Assembly: GCA_030849065.1 (NCBI GenBank)
Contig: JASAON010001628.1
Coordinates: 59,396 to 123,395 of the forward strand
Source: Jaenimonas drosophilae
Lineage: Eukaryota > Euglenozoa > Kinetoplastea > Trypanosomatida > Trypanosomatidae
Reading direction: 5' to 3'
Length of the DNA stretch: 64,000 nucleotides
The position numbers and the translations under genes are program-made. Every line of letters begins with the position of its first letter. Within the stretch, counting starts at the first letter, position 1. The notes under the pieces were generated by a model. The model made no database searches, was not told where the DNA came from, and was given only the letters and a program-made list of their open reading frames with translations. Below are positions 55,571 to 64,000 of the stretch, piece after piece.

Positions 55571-56700
55571 AATTTGATGCACGTCGAGGACAAGCGTGAG
55601 CTGCGGTAAATGGAAACATGGATGAGAGGGACGCCTACGGCGATTGTCGAACAGCAACACGACATGAAGTTTTTCTCACTGTGTTGTCCCTCTCGCTTCT
55701 TTGAGTGAAATCTGTGACTCCTACTTGTGGGCGGGGTGCGCACGTCGTCTCCGTCGTGAAAATGTCTTCTGTGGTGCTACTTCGTGTGGTTGAGAGAGGT
55801 CACAGAACTTAGTGTTGAGGTGCGTGCCACCCCTTTGGGCAAATATTCATTTTTTTGTTTTTTTTCTTTTCGCGTTTGTGGACGGTGATTGAAGATCATG
55901 TCTCTATCGAGCGTTGGAGGAGTTTCTTTATCTAGCAGTCATCGCGCACGCACATGTCTGACCTTCTTTTTTCTTTAATTTTCCCAGATGTGTTTTGCGT
56001 TCTTTTCGCTTCGGGCACCTGCGGAGGGGGATATACAGTATGGACTGGTAGGCTGGGTTTTGCATGACTGCGACTGTAAGAACAGCTGCAGTACTTGATT
56101 TTCTTCTATTTTTACTGATTTGAGAAGCTAAGGCGACGGGCCATGAACTACTGAACTCTGTGGAGCTAAAATGTTGGTGGGCCCTTCTAGCTCTTCTTCA
56201 TGCCGACGATGGGGGAACATCTTGTTTTTTGCGTGTGTCTGTCTGAGTCCCGTCTGCTCCAATGCTTTACCCCCAAGATTGGAAAGACAAGTCCACTGTG
56301 TTAGTCACATTGCCGCATTATTACACATGTTGTGCTTCACATATCCCCTTCTGAGAGAGATTACGTGCCACAGTGCTCGCTCACAATAGAACACAGCCAG
56401 AAGGAGAGCACATCACAGTGGGGGGAAAGAAGCTGCTTCACTGATTTGCTGGAGTGTGCTTATTTTTTCCCCCGCCCATATCTTCTTCTTTTCTTTGTGT
56501 GGTGTAAAAAAAAAATAATGGTGGCACACCATTCTTGATGTCGCTTCAGCCATTCTCTGCCGTGTCCTTGCCCTCATTCTCTGTCTCTCCCCTCCCCCAC
56601 GCACCCATCCACCTTCCTTCTCTCTGAGAGTACCTGATCTGGCAATGAAAACATAATTTCCGAGGTGGAGGGTTGTTCAGCGACTACTGTCTCTTCGTAT

Positions 56701-56738
56701 GTGTGTGTGTGTGTGTTAGTGTGTGTGTGTGTGCGTGC
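56701..56738 (+). repeat. TG dinucleotide repeat (interrupted)
   Basis: Two TG runs separated by a single TAG interruption, ending in GCGTGCG. It is complementary to the CA tract at 56806-56837. Confidence 0.9.
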
Positions 56739-56803
56739 GTTTGTTGCGGTCACGGAGGATGTCGAACGAATGTGTTGCTGCCTGGCATCAGCCATCACAG
56801 TCT

Positions 56804-56805
<2 letters not shown>

Positions 56806-56837
<32 letters not shown>
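56806..56837 (+). repeat. CA dinucleotide repeat, 16 units
   Basis: Uninterrupted (CA)16, the longest microsatellite in the window. Confidence 0.9.
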
Positions 56838-56838
<1 letters not shown>

Positions 56839-57109
56839 CCCACGTCTCACCTTTCATTGATTGTTGTTCCTCCACATTTGGTGATCTCCCGTGAGAACAG
56901 CCCCCCTATACGAAATTGTGACGAATACCACCGCCTATCAATCAAACACCCGGCCGTTTGTGTGTATTCGTTTGTTTATCCTCCCCCCTCACGTTGTTTT
57001 CTTTCGTTGTGTTCATTCATTTTTCTTCGCTTTTCATTTCTTTTGCTTCTTTATGCCGTCCTTTCTTTTTTTTGCTACGCTTGCTCTATCTTTGAATGTT
57101 ATTTTTCAC

Positions 57110-57127
57110 CACACACACACACACACA
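57110..57127 (+). repeat. CA dinucleotide repeat
   Basis: Nine CA-type units at the end of a T-rich tract; a further CA tract in the same gene-free interval. Confidence 0.85.
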
Positions 57128-57634
57128 ACCCATAACAATCGAAGCGGTGCCGAGGGGAAGAATTTCAAAGACCCGCCCCACTCCCCAGTTCATACCCACA
57201 TATAAAAAAAAGAAAAACAGAGAACGAAGGGACCCAAGAACCTCAATAAAGTCTGGTGTCTCAGTACAATGGATATCGACGATGAGTGTGTCACAAAGGG
57301 GGGGCTTTCTTTTTTTATGTTTGCTAAAGCGCATCCGAAATGTTCGCCGAGAGAACTGGTGACGAGGACGGGCAAAAAAAAAGGTTGAAGGAAATTGGTG
57401 TGTTTCTATATCTGGACATCTCATTAGACTTACCCCAATTTTTATATATACGTACTCAACGCAATGAGTTTGGCACGAGTGCTGTGTTGTGTGCCCCAGG
57501 TTTGCTCCCTCCCCTCTGATTCAGGTCGTCACTCCTACTCAGGCACGTATCATTGCTGATTCGTGTCTACGTCTTGAGGGGCAAGTCGTGCTCCATGGTC
57601 CCCCTGCAATGAAGTGAAGACGTGGGTACCAATG

Positions 57635-57668
57635 TTTCATTTTCTTCCTATCTACTTCTTGATGTTAG
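57635..57668 (+). promoter_or_regulatory. predicted trans-splice acceptor for the 479-aa protein gene
   Basis: TTTCATTTTCTTCCTATCTA and the following CTTCTT precede AG at 57667-57668, 32 nt before the ATG at 57701. Confidence 0.6.
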
Positions 57669-57700
57669 CCTAAAGGTGGCAATATTGGCTGACTGCATCA

Positions 57701-59140
57701 ATGAACGCGGTCAGGGTGCTTCGTCGGTCATCTGCGGCGCTGAATCGTCTTGCAGCCGTGCAAGCGGGAATTCTGCGGCCATCCGCCAAGACACACGACC
57801 AACCCCGGGCCGTCACTGCACCTCATCCTGGTGCTCGCCCTCCGCCTTCGTACGTTGGCCCAATCGTAGCACTGCTGCAAGAACTGTGCCCCAGTGCTGA
57901 GCTACTCTTTCCCCTTGAGTTGGTGCGCAGGACAGAAGCCGACCACGAGGATTTACTCGACGAGGTTAAGCTTCATGGAGGCATAAGTCGCCAGCAATCT
58001 GACTCACGACTACACTGGAAGAAACAGCGGTCAGATCCGCGGGTGTTGTGGGATCTCGTGCACGAACTTGGCCAACGTGACCACGCATCATTTCCAGACG
58101 CCACGGAACTGTTGTGGGGCCCGCATGCCGTGGTACTCATTCGCGGACTTGAACCCGCAGATCTTCGGAGTCGCCTGGCGCCACGCCTTCGCCAGACGCT
58201 GCAACGCTCTCATGGGGAAGTGGGTCAGCATGGACCCACGCACGCCGCCGCCTCTGTGAGTGACCTGCGTCGAGAACCCATTTACGTGCGCCGTAAAACA
58301 GCAACACAAAAAAGCACAAGGGAATGTACCTTACTGGGAAACCACTTGGCTGAAGTGGAATTGCCGGTTGGTCGAGCCAACACACCTACCAAATACTGCC
58401 TCTTGTTTGCACAACAAGGGGCCGCGTCTATCAGCAACTGGAGTGATGGAGGTGATGGCTGTGTTGGTGCCACTGGGGCAGTTGAGGATGCACGGCTGGA
58501 GGCAGCACAGGCTGCATGTGGTTTCTCCGTCCATCTCCTTCTAAAAACATGCCCAGCTCCTGTGCGCGCTGCCGTCATCTCGATGTGGAAGGAACATGAG
58601 CAGTGCGTGGCCCCGTCTTCCATGGTCCGAGGAACTCATCGATCCAAAACCTTCTGGTTGTCAGCTGTGGGCCACCTCCTTAGTTCTCAGATAGCCTCCG
58701 TGAACACCAGGGATGAGATCCAAGAGCGAGTACATCGAATGGCCAGTCACTACATTGATCAGTGCTCCTGTGGAGATCATCCACGCGAGCAACGTCTTGA
58801 CCTGATATCTTCCTTGTTGCGTAGCAGCATTCAGTGGGCATCTAATGCCGAAGTCCAAGCACACTCACTACGCAGTCTCGAAGACGCGTTCAGCTCTGCG
58901 GATTCTGCTCATGATGAGGGAGATCATCCTCAGTTGTTGCCAGAAGATGCGTCACATCGTTGGTTGACGCGGGCACTGACCATCACAACGCGGGCGATGG
59001 TGTTTCAATCATATGCTCAGCTTACTGCAAACACCCGCAAGGAATGGCCGTTTCGGCACAACTACTTCTTACCCAATGAGAACTTTGACCTACTCGTGGA
59101 TGGCAGGCGTGAAGTGGAGACAGCTATGACGACCAGGTAA
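57701..59140 (+). CDS. Hypothetical protein with mitochondrial-type presequence, 479 aa
   Basis: The N-terminus (MNAVRVLRRSSAALNRLAAV) is Arg/Ser/Ala-rich without acidic residues and can form an amphipathic helix, as mitochondrial presequences do. The mature part is not recognised. Helical segments alternate with charged loops. A CSCGDHP string near residue 354 contains two Cys close to a His, but no complete metal site is visible. The C-terminus, residues about 425-465 (TRALTITTRAMVFQSYAQLT, then RHNYFLPNENFD), looks conserved in style. A kinetoplastid-specific mitochondrial RNA-processing or ribosome-related protein is possible but unsupported by a motif. Start choice is supported by the splice tract 32 nt upstream. 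Confidence 0.78.
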   Translation: MNAVRVLRRSSAALNRLAAVQAGILRPSAKTHDQPRAVTAPHPGARPPPSYVGPIVALLQELCPSAELLFPLELVRRTEADHEDLLDEVKLHGGISRQQSDSRLHWKKQRSDPRVLWDLVHELGQRDHASFPDATELLWGPHAVVLIRGLEPADLRSRLAPRLRQTLQRSHGEVGQHGPTHAAASVSDLRREPIYVRRKTATQKSTRECTLLGNHLAEVELPVGRANTPTKYCLLFAQQGAASISNWSDGGDGCVGATGAVEDARLEAAQAACGFSVHLLLKTCPAPVRAAVISMWKEHEQCVAPSSMVRGTHRSKTFWLSAVGHLLSSQIASVNTRDEIQERVHRMASHYIDQCSCGDHPREQRLDLISSLLRSSIQWASNAEVQAHSLRSLEDAFSSADSAHDEGDHPQLLPEDASHRWLTRALTITTRAMVFQSYAQLTANTRKEWPFRHNYFLPNENFDLLVDGRREVETAMTTR

Positions 59141-59295
59141 GACGTAAACACAACACAACACAACATGACGGGACGAAGAGGCTGAGTACTGAACATGCGT
59201 CTGGAAAGGAGAGGGTATCGTACTTTGTTTCCTTTCTCCTATTTGCCCCTGTCTTAACATGAGTATGAGGCTAGTACGTCTTGTTGGTCGCTGAT

Positions 59296-59343
59296 CTTTT
59301 TTTTTATTTTCCACTCCACATTCTGTGTATTGCCCGCACACAG
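59296..59343 (+). promoter_or_regulatory. predicted trans-splice acceptor for the ubiquilin gene
   Basis: A T-rich tract (59297-59310) followed by CCACTCCACATTCTG leads to AG at 59342-59343, about 70 nt before the ATG at 59413. Confidence 0.5.
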
Positions 59344-59412
59344 TTGTTCACTTGTTTGTTGATAATCGGCTCACCCTAGGCTTCCTACGTTTGTACGTAC
59401 GTATTTTACAAC

Positions 59413-60429
59413 ATGAACTATCTCTTCGTCACGAACGTTGCTGAAAAGCAGGAGGCCTCCATTGGCGATGACATGACAACGGTGGAGGTAGTCGGTCTTC
59501 TACGCGCGCTCTTCGACGTGGAGGAGGACATTGAGATCTCCATGACCTTTCTTGGTAAGCGCATTGAGGAGAGTGATGAAGAGTGGAACCAGCAAATAGG
59601 CCGAATTCGTGGACGTGCCATGTTGGCAACGGACTCTCAGGCACCCCTACCAAAGGTTTTCGTACACATTACTCAAAAGAGGAAAGCCGTGCCAAACGCC
59701 CCTTCCCCGGGCTCATACTCCACAAATAGGGCAGCGAGTGCGGCCGAGGAGGAGCGACAAAGCCGAAAGCATGCCAGAGACATGGAGCCCATGATTGACA
59801 TGATCACTCAATCTCCAGATTTCATGAAGGGCATCATGGAGAGCAACCCAGCCATGAAGAAGATGATGGAGAAGCATCCAGAACTTCGGCGCCACATCCA
59901 GTCGCCCGAGGTCCTTAAAGAAATGATGATGGCCTCCTTAGACCCAGACCGCCGTCGTGAGATGGACCGATCAACCCAATTGCAAACCGCCCAAATCGAG
60001 GCGATGGAGGGTGGCTCGCAGCTGCTGAATCATGCCATCTCTAGTATGGTGCAAGACATGCAAGATGCGTCCGTCGGGGTTCCCCAGGACTGTGATCTGC
60101 ACGAAACCAGTGAGGAGAGTTGTCGGCCAGATCCAGACAAGAACGCCAACACAGAATCACTTCCCAATCCATGGGCTGCTGTTGCACGCCAGCCTGCTCC
60201 AGCGATGGCGAGACAAGGCACCCAGTTTCCTCGTCTTCCCTTCCCCGCATTTGTGCCAAACATGCCAGCACCTGCCCACGTGCCCCAGCCGCAGAGCTAT
60301 GACGTCGCGCTGGCAGCACTTCGCGATATGGGCTTTGAGGACGAGAAGTTGTGTCTCGAGGCGCTACGGGCGACGAACGGAGACGTGGGAAGGGCGGTGG
60401 ATTATATTGCAGATCACGCCAATGAATGA
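59413..60429 (+). CDS. Ubiquilin/Dsk2-type ubiquitin receptor, 338 aa
   Basis: Ubiquilins carry ubiquitinated clients to the proteasome. The N-terminus (residues 1-92) is a divergent ubiquitin-like domain: EISMTFLGKRIEESDE matches the ubiquitin segment QRLIFAGKQLED, and KVFVHITQKRK matches its last strand, with an insertion between. A STI1-type repeat follows (about 128-200): MITQSPDFMKGIMESNPAMK then KMMEKHPELRRHIQSPEVLK, aligning with ubiquilin NP-rich helices and ending at a GGSQLLNHAISSM block. A Pro-rich linker leads to a UBA domain at the extreme C-terminus (about 296-336): ALAALRDMGFEDEKLCLEAL with the MGF loop, then ATNGDVGRAVDYI. The order and short length fit yeast Dsk2. Confidence is high for family; the weak ubiquitin-like domain is the odd point. 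Confidence 0.9.
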   Translation: MNYLFVTNVAEKQEASIGDDMTTVEVVGLLRALFDVEEDIEISMTFLGKRIEESDEEWNQQIGRIRGRAMLATDSQAPLPKVFVHITQKRKAVPNAPSPGSYSTNRAASAAEEERQSRKHARDMEPMIDMITQSPDFMKGIMESNPAMKKMMEKHPELRRHIQSPEVLKEMMMASLDPDRRREMDRSTQLQTAQIEAMEGGSQLLNHAISSMVQDMQDASVGVPQDCDLHETSEESCRPDPDKNANTESLPNPWAAVARQPAPAMARQGTQFPRLPFPAFVPNMPAPAHVPQPQSYDVALAALRDMGFEDEKLCLEALRATNGDVGRAVDYIADHANE

Positions 60430-60619
60430 TAAAGCGTCATTCATGGTCAAACCTTCACAGCTGCTCATGGGCTGGGCGCGTTCATCTGGATGATCGTACG
60501 CCAGCCATCTGCAATCTGATCAGCTGCGTCTTGCATATTCGATGAGTGGGGTTTTGTGGCTTCTCATGTGTGCCTTCCTCTCTGTCTTGGCAGCACATCA
60601 TCCAATTCCGCACCCATGT

Positions 60620-60647
60620 TCTTGTTGTTGTTTCCTCTTATGTTCAG
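60620..60647 (+). promoter_or_regulatory. predicted trans-splice acceptor for the reductase gene
   Basis: TCTTGTTGTTGTTTCCTCTT precedes AG at 60646-60647, 18 nt before the ATG at 60666, so the upstream in-frame GTG at 60546 is not used. Confidence 0.6.
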
Positions 60648-60665
60648 CTAAAAGGAGCACTAAAG

Positions 60666-61697
60666 ATGCGCGTTCTGTTCATGTCCTGTCTCCTGGGGGC
60701 CTGTTCCAGCTGGATGCTTCGAAGCCGGCACAACAGGCTCGAGCAGGAAGCTGGGCGACCCGTCGATGCCCCCGACGTGGTTCACTGCTACCGTAGTGTG
60801 GAGAACGCGCTTCACTTCAGAAACAAACAACGAAAGGGTCAAGTCTTTAGTCAGCGCTATGAGCCCTATCAGTTGGGTGAGATCATTCCCATCACCTCGG
60901 ACGTCGCCCTGTTCCGCTTCCTCCTCCACGAAGCAGATGATGAGTTCAACCTAAAGCCATGCTCCACCCTACAGGCCTGCTACAAGTACGGCGTGCAGCC
61001 CACAGATCAGTGTCAGCGCTTCTACACACCCGTCACAACCAACCGAACGCCGGGCTACTTTGACATCATCGTTAAGCGGAAGCAAGGTGGTCTCATGACA
61101 AATCACCTCTTTGGGATGCATGTGGGTGATAAGCTCCTGTTTCGGAGTGTAGCCTTCAAGATCCAGTACAAGCCCAACCGCTGGAAGCACGTGGGCATGA
61201 TCGCTGGCGGCACAGGGTTCACACCAATGCTGCAAATCATCCGCCACTCCCTCACCGAGCCCTGGGACACGGGAGTGGTGGATCGAACGAAGCTCTCCTT
61301 CCTGTTTTGTAACCGAACAGAGCGGCACATTCTGCTCCAGGGCGTCTTCGACGACCTCGCCCTACGCTACGCGGAACGCTTTCGCATGTTTTATACCGTG
61401 GACCTCGCTGTGGAAAAGGAACGGTGGCTGCAGGAAGAGAACCACTTCCTCGGCTTCGTCACGAAGGAGATGATTGCCAAGACGATGCCTGGACCACGGG
61501 AGGCTGGCTCGATGATTATGCTCTGTGGGCCGGATGAGCTGCTGAACCATGTTGCCGGAACGCCCATGTCCACGATGGGTTCCATGTCCAGCGGCTACAA
61601 CGTCCAGCCCATGGCGACGGACCTGAACAATCTCGTTGGTCTCGGCGGGCTGTTGGAGGAACTGGGTTATGACAACAACAACGTTTATCGGTTTTAG
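60666..61697 (+). CDS. NADH-cytochrome b5 reductase-like flavoprotein, 343 aa
   Basis: This is a ferredoxin-reductase-fold enzyme predicted to pass electrons from NAD(P)H through FAD to a haem protein or related acceptor. RFYTPVT (residues 118-124) is the RxY[ST]P FAD-binding motif. GGTGFTPM (181-188) is the nucleotide-binding GGTGxTPM. CGP (287-289) is the C-terminal Cys-Gly-Pro near the NADH site, but the usual following Pro and hydrophobic residue are Asp-Glu-Leu-Leu. The C-terminus ends LGYDNNNVYRF, similar to the LGY...F end of the family. A hydrophobic N-terminus (MRVLFMSCLLGACSSWML) may be a membrane anchor or mitochondrial import signal. A 25-residue insertion with Cys pairs (LKPCSTLQACYKYG) precedes the FAD motif. 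It lies 218 bp upstream of the complex I subunit gene; no cofactor partner is evident from sequence. Confidence 0.88.
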   Translation: MRVLFMSCLLGACSSWMLRSRHNRLEQEAGRPVDAPDVVHCYRSVENALHFRNKQRKGQVFSQRYEPYQLGEIIPITSDVALFRFLLHEADDEFNLKPCSTLQACYKYGVQPTDQCQRFYTPVTTNRTPGYFDIIVKRKQGGLMTNHLFGMHVGDKLLFRSVAFKIQYKPNRWKHVGMIAGGTGFTPMLQIIRHSLTEPWDTGVVDRTKLSFLFCNRTERHILLQGVFDDLALRYAERFRMFYTVDLAVEKERWLQEENHFLGFVTKEMIAKTMPGPREAGSMIMLCGPDELLNHVAGTPMSTMGSMSSGYNVQPMATDLNNLVGLGGLLEELGYDNNNVYRF

Positions 61698-61840
61698 GTG
61701 TGGTCCATCGTCGCACATACACCCACACCGATAATCCGGATTGTGTGGGTGGAGCCCGCAACTCATCACACAAGCAAACAGCAATGAAAAGAATGAGCCG
61801 GTATCCTATTAAACAGCTTCATGCCACTGCATGTGTGGTT

Positions 61841-61868
61841 ATACCATTCTCTACCTCTCTCTTTCTAG
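61841..61868 (+). promoter_or_regulatory. predicted trans-splice acceptor for NDUFS7
   Basis: ATACCATTCTCTACCTCTCT followed by CTTTCT leads to AG at 61867-61868, 47 nt before the ATG at 61916. Confidence 0.65.
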
Positions 61869-61915
61869 TCCTTCTCCTGTAAGAAGTACGCTCTCTTTAG
61901 GATCTCACAGAGTAC

Positions 61916-62521
61916 ATGCTGCGCTTCACACGTTCCGCCTTCACTGGGCGAGCGATGATCTCGCGCGGTAGCCCAGAGTGGTCCCATCGTTTAGACCTCA
62001 AGAAGGGCAAGAAGACGACGATAGCGCATAAACTCGGCACCAGCAAGCCCAACAACGCCCTTCAGTACGCCCAAATGACCCTGCATGACCTCACAGAGTG
62101 GGTTCTGGCCTACTCTCCCTGGCCCTTGACCTTTGGTCTTGCGTGTTGTGCAGTGGAGATGATGCACGCCTACGGCTCCCGCTACGATTTAGATCGCTTT
62201 GGTATCGTCCCACGACCAACTCCACGTCAGGCTGAAATTATCATTGTGTCAGGCACCGTCACCAACAAGATGGCCCCCATTCTCCGCAACATTTATGTGC
62301 AAATGGTCAACCCCAAGTGGGTTATATCCATGGGTAGCTGTGCCAATGGAGGAGGTTACTACCACTTCAGTTATGCCGTGCTTCGAGGCTGCGAGCGTTG
62401 CATTCCGGTGGACTTTTGGATTCCAGGCTGCCCACCTTCTGCGGAAGCGCTAGTCTTTTGCCTCCACGGCCTGCAGAAGAAGATCCGCTGGCATGAGATT
62501 CAAAAGTACTCCGTACGATAA
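61916..62521 (+). CDS. NDUFS7: Mitochondrial complex I iron-sulfur subunit NDUFS7/PSST (20 kDa)
   Basis: This subunit holds cluster N2, the last iron-sulfur centre before ubiquinone in respiratory complex I. The four expected ligands are present: C77 and C78 in the tandem [11 protein letters not shown] motif, C142 in [10 protein letters not shown], and C172 in WIPGCPP. The spacing matches bovine PSST and bacterial NuoB. The quinone-pocket segment [20 protein letters not shown] is intact. The first 30 residues ([18 protein letters not shown]) are a typical mitochondrial presequence. Length (201 aa) is normal and no break or missing residue is seen. The presence of a full-length N2 subunit implies that the organism keeps complex I. 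The start lies just after a strong splice acceptor. Confidence 0.97.
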   Translation: MLRFTRSAFTGRAMISRGSPEWSHRLDLKKGKKTTIAHKLGTSKPNNALQYAQMTLHDLTEWVLAYSPWPLTFGLACCAVEMMHAYGSRYDLDRFGIVPRPTPRQAEIIIVSGTVTNKMAPILRNIYVQMVNPKWVISMGSCANGGGYYHFSYAVLRGCERCIPVDFWIPGCPPSAEALVFCLHGLQKKIRWHEIQKYSVR

Positions 62522-62970
62522 GCGAGCATTGACGTTGGTGAGCCTACATTCATTACCGTAACGTGCTGTAGTGGAGAGGATGCGTGATGTTGAAGGGGGG
62601 GGTAGAGTGTGCGGTTGTTGGCAGCTCTGCCAGAGAAGTCAACGAAACGTGTAGTTAGTCTAGGCATAGGAAACAGAAACTGGTGTGGTGGGGCAGGAGT
62701 TGCGCCACACGCTGCTTGTTCCCTGCACAAAATGCTTTTGGCGAGTTGATATGTGCTCACCAAGGTGAAATGTTAAAGGGGAGAGGTGTCTTCGCATGCA
62801 TCAAAGCGAAAGAGTCCTGTGACAGTGCTAAAGAAAGTTGCACGAGAACCCACTATGCCACGACGCATATGTGCGTGACACCAATGCCTTCCTCTCTTCT
62901 TCTTCTGTTGGTTCTGTTGGCCAAGACACTTTACACACATATCACCGATTAGCTTCCACCCAGTGCCGCC
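62522..62970. other. intergenic region between NDUFS7 and the first Dabb gene
   Basis: Includes a G8 run at 62595-62602 and a tract CCTCTCTTCTTCTTCTG with AG at 62924-62925, a likely acceptor 45 nt before the next ATG. No gene was seen. Confidence 0.5.
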
Positions 62971-63312
62971 ATGACAACCATGATCCATATCGTTCTCTTT
63001 AATTTTGATGCAACACGTTTGGCGCAGGAGTTCCCCGGTGATGAGCTTCAGCGCTGCATGGAGAACCTCCAACGTACCGTTCCTGGGGTGTTGGAGCTGA
63101 CGATTAATGCCAAGAATGCCCAGCCGTGGCCCGGTTATGTTGATGGTGCAGCCAACTACACGCATGCGCTGGTGTCAAAGCACACCGATGCCGAGGCGTT
63201 AAAGGTGTACGCCAATTTTCCGGCGCACAAGGAGGTGCAGGCGAGAATGGCCAGGTGCTTCATCAGCCCTCCACTACGGATGGAGCTGGATGTGTCTGCG
63301 TCGAAGCTGTGA
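62971..63312 (+). CDS. Dabb-fold (stress-responsive A/B barrel) protein, 113 aa
   Basis: The full length matches the dimeric alpha-beta barrel (Dabb) domain found in stress-responsive and some biosynthetic proteins. A first strand IHIVLFNFD is followed by a helix, then TVPGVLELTINAKNA. The GYVDGAANYTHALV segment, with its conserved Thr-His, leads to the helix DAEALKVYANFPAHKEVQAR and a last strand. Most characterised Dabb proteins are homodimers, and their substrates vary. Catalytic function cannot be inferred. It is followed 276 bp later by a diverged paralogue, indicating tandem duplication. The two share the YTH motif and the AEALxxYxxxPAxxxx helix. No targeting sequence is visible, so it is probably cytosolic. 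Confidence 0.85.
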   Translation: MTTMIHIVLFNFDATRLAQEFPGDELQRCMENLQRTVPGVLELTINAKNAQPWPGYVDGAANYTHALVSKHTDAEALKVYANFPAHKEVQARMARCFISPPLRMELDVSASKL

Positions 63313-63488
63313 ATGACTGGTTGTTACAATCCCAGAATACACCCCGCTCGCACTTGTTTTTTTTTTTTGGTGTGCGTTGGGAGTGGACCTGGGTAGCTGG
63401 TACGATGCTCCATCTCATCAACTTGATTATCCTAGTGGTGCACTAGTCGTTGTTATGAGTATTCTGAATTTCAGAAAAGCGTGTGTTT

Positions 63489-63524
63489 CACTCTTCCCTA
63501 CCCTTGTTCTTTTTTGTTTTGCAG
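63489..63524 (+). promoter_or_regulatory. predicted trans-splice acceptor for the second Dabb gene
   Basis: The tract CACTCTTCCCTACCCTTG and the following TTCTTTTTTG lead to AG at 63523-63524, 64 nt before the ATG at 63589. Confidence 0.6.
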
Positions 63525-63588
63525 ACAGCCAAACGAAGGCCTTCTTCTCCTGAAAGTTGGGTTCTTGTTGGTTTCTCATTAACGAAGC

Positions 63589-63957
63589 ATGGGCGACGAC
63601 CGCAACGATGACCAAAGCGTCGAGGACTGTTATGGCCATCCAGTGCACCACATCACTTTTCTCCAGTTAGCCGCCGATCCCAATGCTCAGGAAATACAAC
63701 ATCTTCTTCAGCGTATTCGAAATTCGTGTGCGGGTGTCGTTGAGGTGTACTTTGGTAGGAACATCACCAAGTTGTACCCCATGCAGGCGGAGCGTACTTC
63801 AGGCTACACCCACACACTCTGTGCGCTGCTAGTGCATGCAGAAGCTCTGCGGCAGTACGAGCGACACCCTGCCGTGGTAGCCCTCAGCAAGTCTCTGTTT
63901 CGGCTCCTGGAGAGCCCTCCCATCGTGGCAGACTTCTTCGCCACGTCCCACCTGTGA
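63589..63957 (+). CDS. Dabb-fold protein, diverged tandem paralogue, 122 aa
   Basis: Shares the Dabb plan with the preceding gene: a first strand VHHITFLQLA, a helix NAQEIQHLLQRIRNSCAG, strand VVEVYFGRN, then SGYTHTLCALLVHAEALRQY and ERHPAVVALSKSLF. The two proteins are clearly related but far apart in sequence, so the duplication is old and roles may differ. The acidic N-terminus (MGDDRNDDQSVEDC) is an extension of about 15 residues not present in the first copy. The YTH motif and the Tyr/Pro helix are retained in both, suggesting they are structurally important. No catalytic assignment can be made. The last 43 bases of the window after the stop hold nothing recognisable. Confidence 0.82.
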   Translation: MGDDRNDDQSVEDCYGHPVHHITFLQLAADPNAQEIQHLLQRIRNSCAGVVEVYFGRNITKLYPMQAERTSGYTHTLCALLVHAEALRQYERHPAVVALSKSLFRLLESPPIVADFFATSHL

Positions 63958-64000
63958 AGGTCAGGTGCATCATCACCAGATTGATGGATTGATGGCTGTG

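Larger units (their letters stand above)
54325..57700. other. 3.4-kb gene-free region with dinucleotide tracts
   Basis: I find no convincing coding region; the frames present are short and low complexity. The interval contains AC, TG and CA tracts (separate entries), T-rich runs (54561, 55338, 55850-55868), A-runs (56506, 57205, 57372) and a patch of ordinary base composition at about 54690-55260 with no recognisable tRNA, 5S rRNA or spliced-leader sequence. It may combine a long 3' UTR of the RRM gene with a spacer or transcription-related region. Confidence 0.5.

Noticed and set aside
56665..57135. 156-codon plus-strand frame over the TG/CA tracts
   Set aside because: Its translation is made of Val/Cys/Thr/His dipeptide runs from the microsatellites and T-rich Phe/Ser stretches; there is no protein-like content.

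Overview
This 64-kb window comes from a kinetoplastid (Euglenozoa) nuclear chromosome. All 21 supported protein genes lie on the + strand and none shows an intron. Most are preceded by a long pyrimidine tract and an AG shortly upstream of the ATG, the signature of spliced-leader trans-splicing within one polycistronic unit. The gene content (GM6-repeat calpain-like giants, radial spoke protein, dynein assembly factor, mitochondrial complex I subunit) fits a flagellated, respiring kinetoplastid. The sequence alone does not separate a trypanosomatid from a free-living bodonid. No tRNA, rRNA, transposase, CRISPR or prokaryotic-type feature was found. Starts were placed at the first plausible ATG downstream of the predicted splice acceptor; GTG or TTG extensions were not accepted.

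Region 1 (1-20737) holds two tandem giant calpain-like proteins of the GM6/ClpGM6 type. The first is cut by the window start. The second is complete at 4687 aa, with a calpain-like module at each end and about 49 repeats of roughly 70 residues between them. The two genes correspond repeat by repeat over the last 15 repeats. The central part of the second gene has a dimeric A-B higher-order repeat that the retained part of the first lacks.

Region 2 (20738-41702) runs through radial spoke protein 3, a 600-aa orphan, a Plus3-domain protein (RTF1-like fold), a RING+PHD protein, an SMU1-like LisH/CTLH/WD40 protein, dynein axonemal assembly factor 3 (DNAAF3/PF22), a 959-aa protein with Cys-x-Phe-x-Pro motifs and a 440-aa coiled-coil protein. 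The themes are axoneme construction and nuclear gene expression.

Region 3 (41703-54324) holds a 918-aa protein with a mitochondrial-type N-terminus, two small conserved-looking proteins, a 1183-aa protein joining leucine-rich repeats to cyclic-nucleotide-binding-like segments, and an RRM protein preceded by a 2-kb gap.

Region 4 (54325-64000) opens with a 3.4-kb gene-free stretch rich in CA/TG tracts. It continues with a 479-aa mitochondrial-type orphan, a ubiquilin/Dsk2 homologue, a cytochrome-b5-reductase-like flavoprotein, the complex I N2 iron-sulfur subunit NDUFS7/PSST, and a diverged tandem pair of Dabb-fold proteins. Neighbouring genes in such units need not share a pathway. The flagellar and mitochondrial groupings are therefore observations rather than operon logic.
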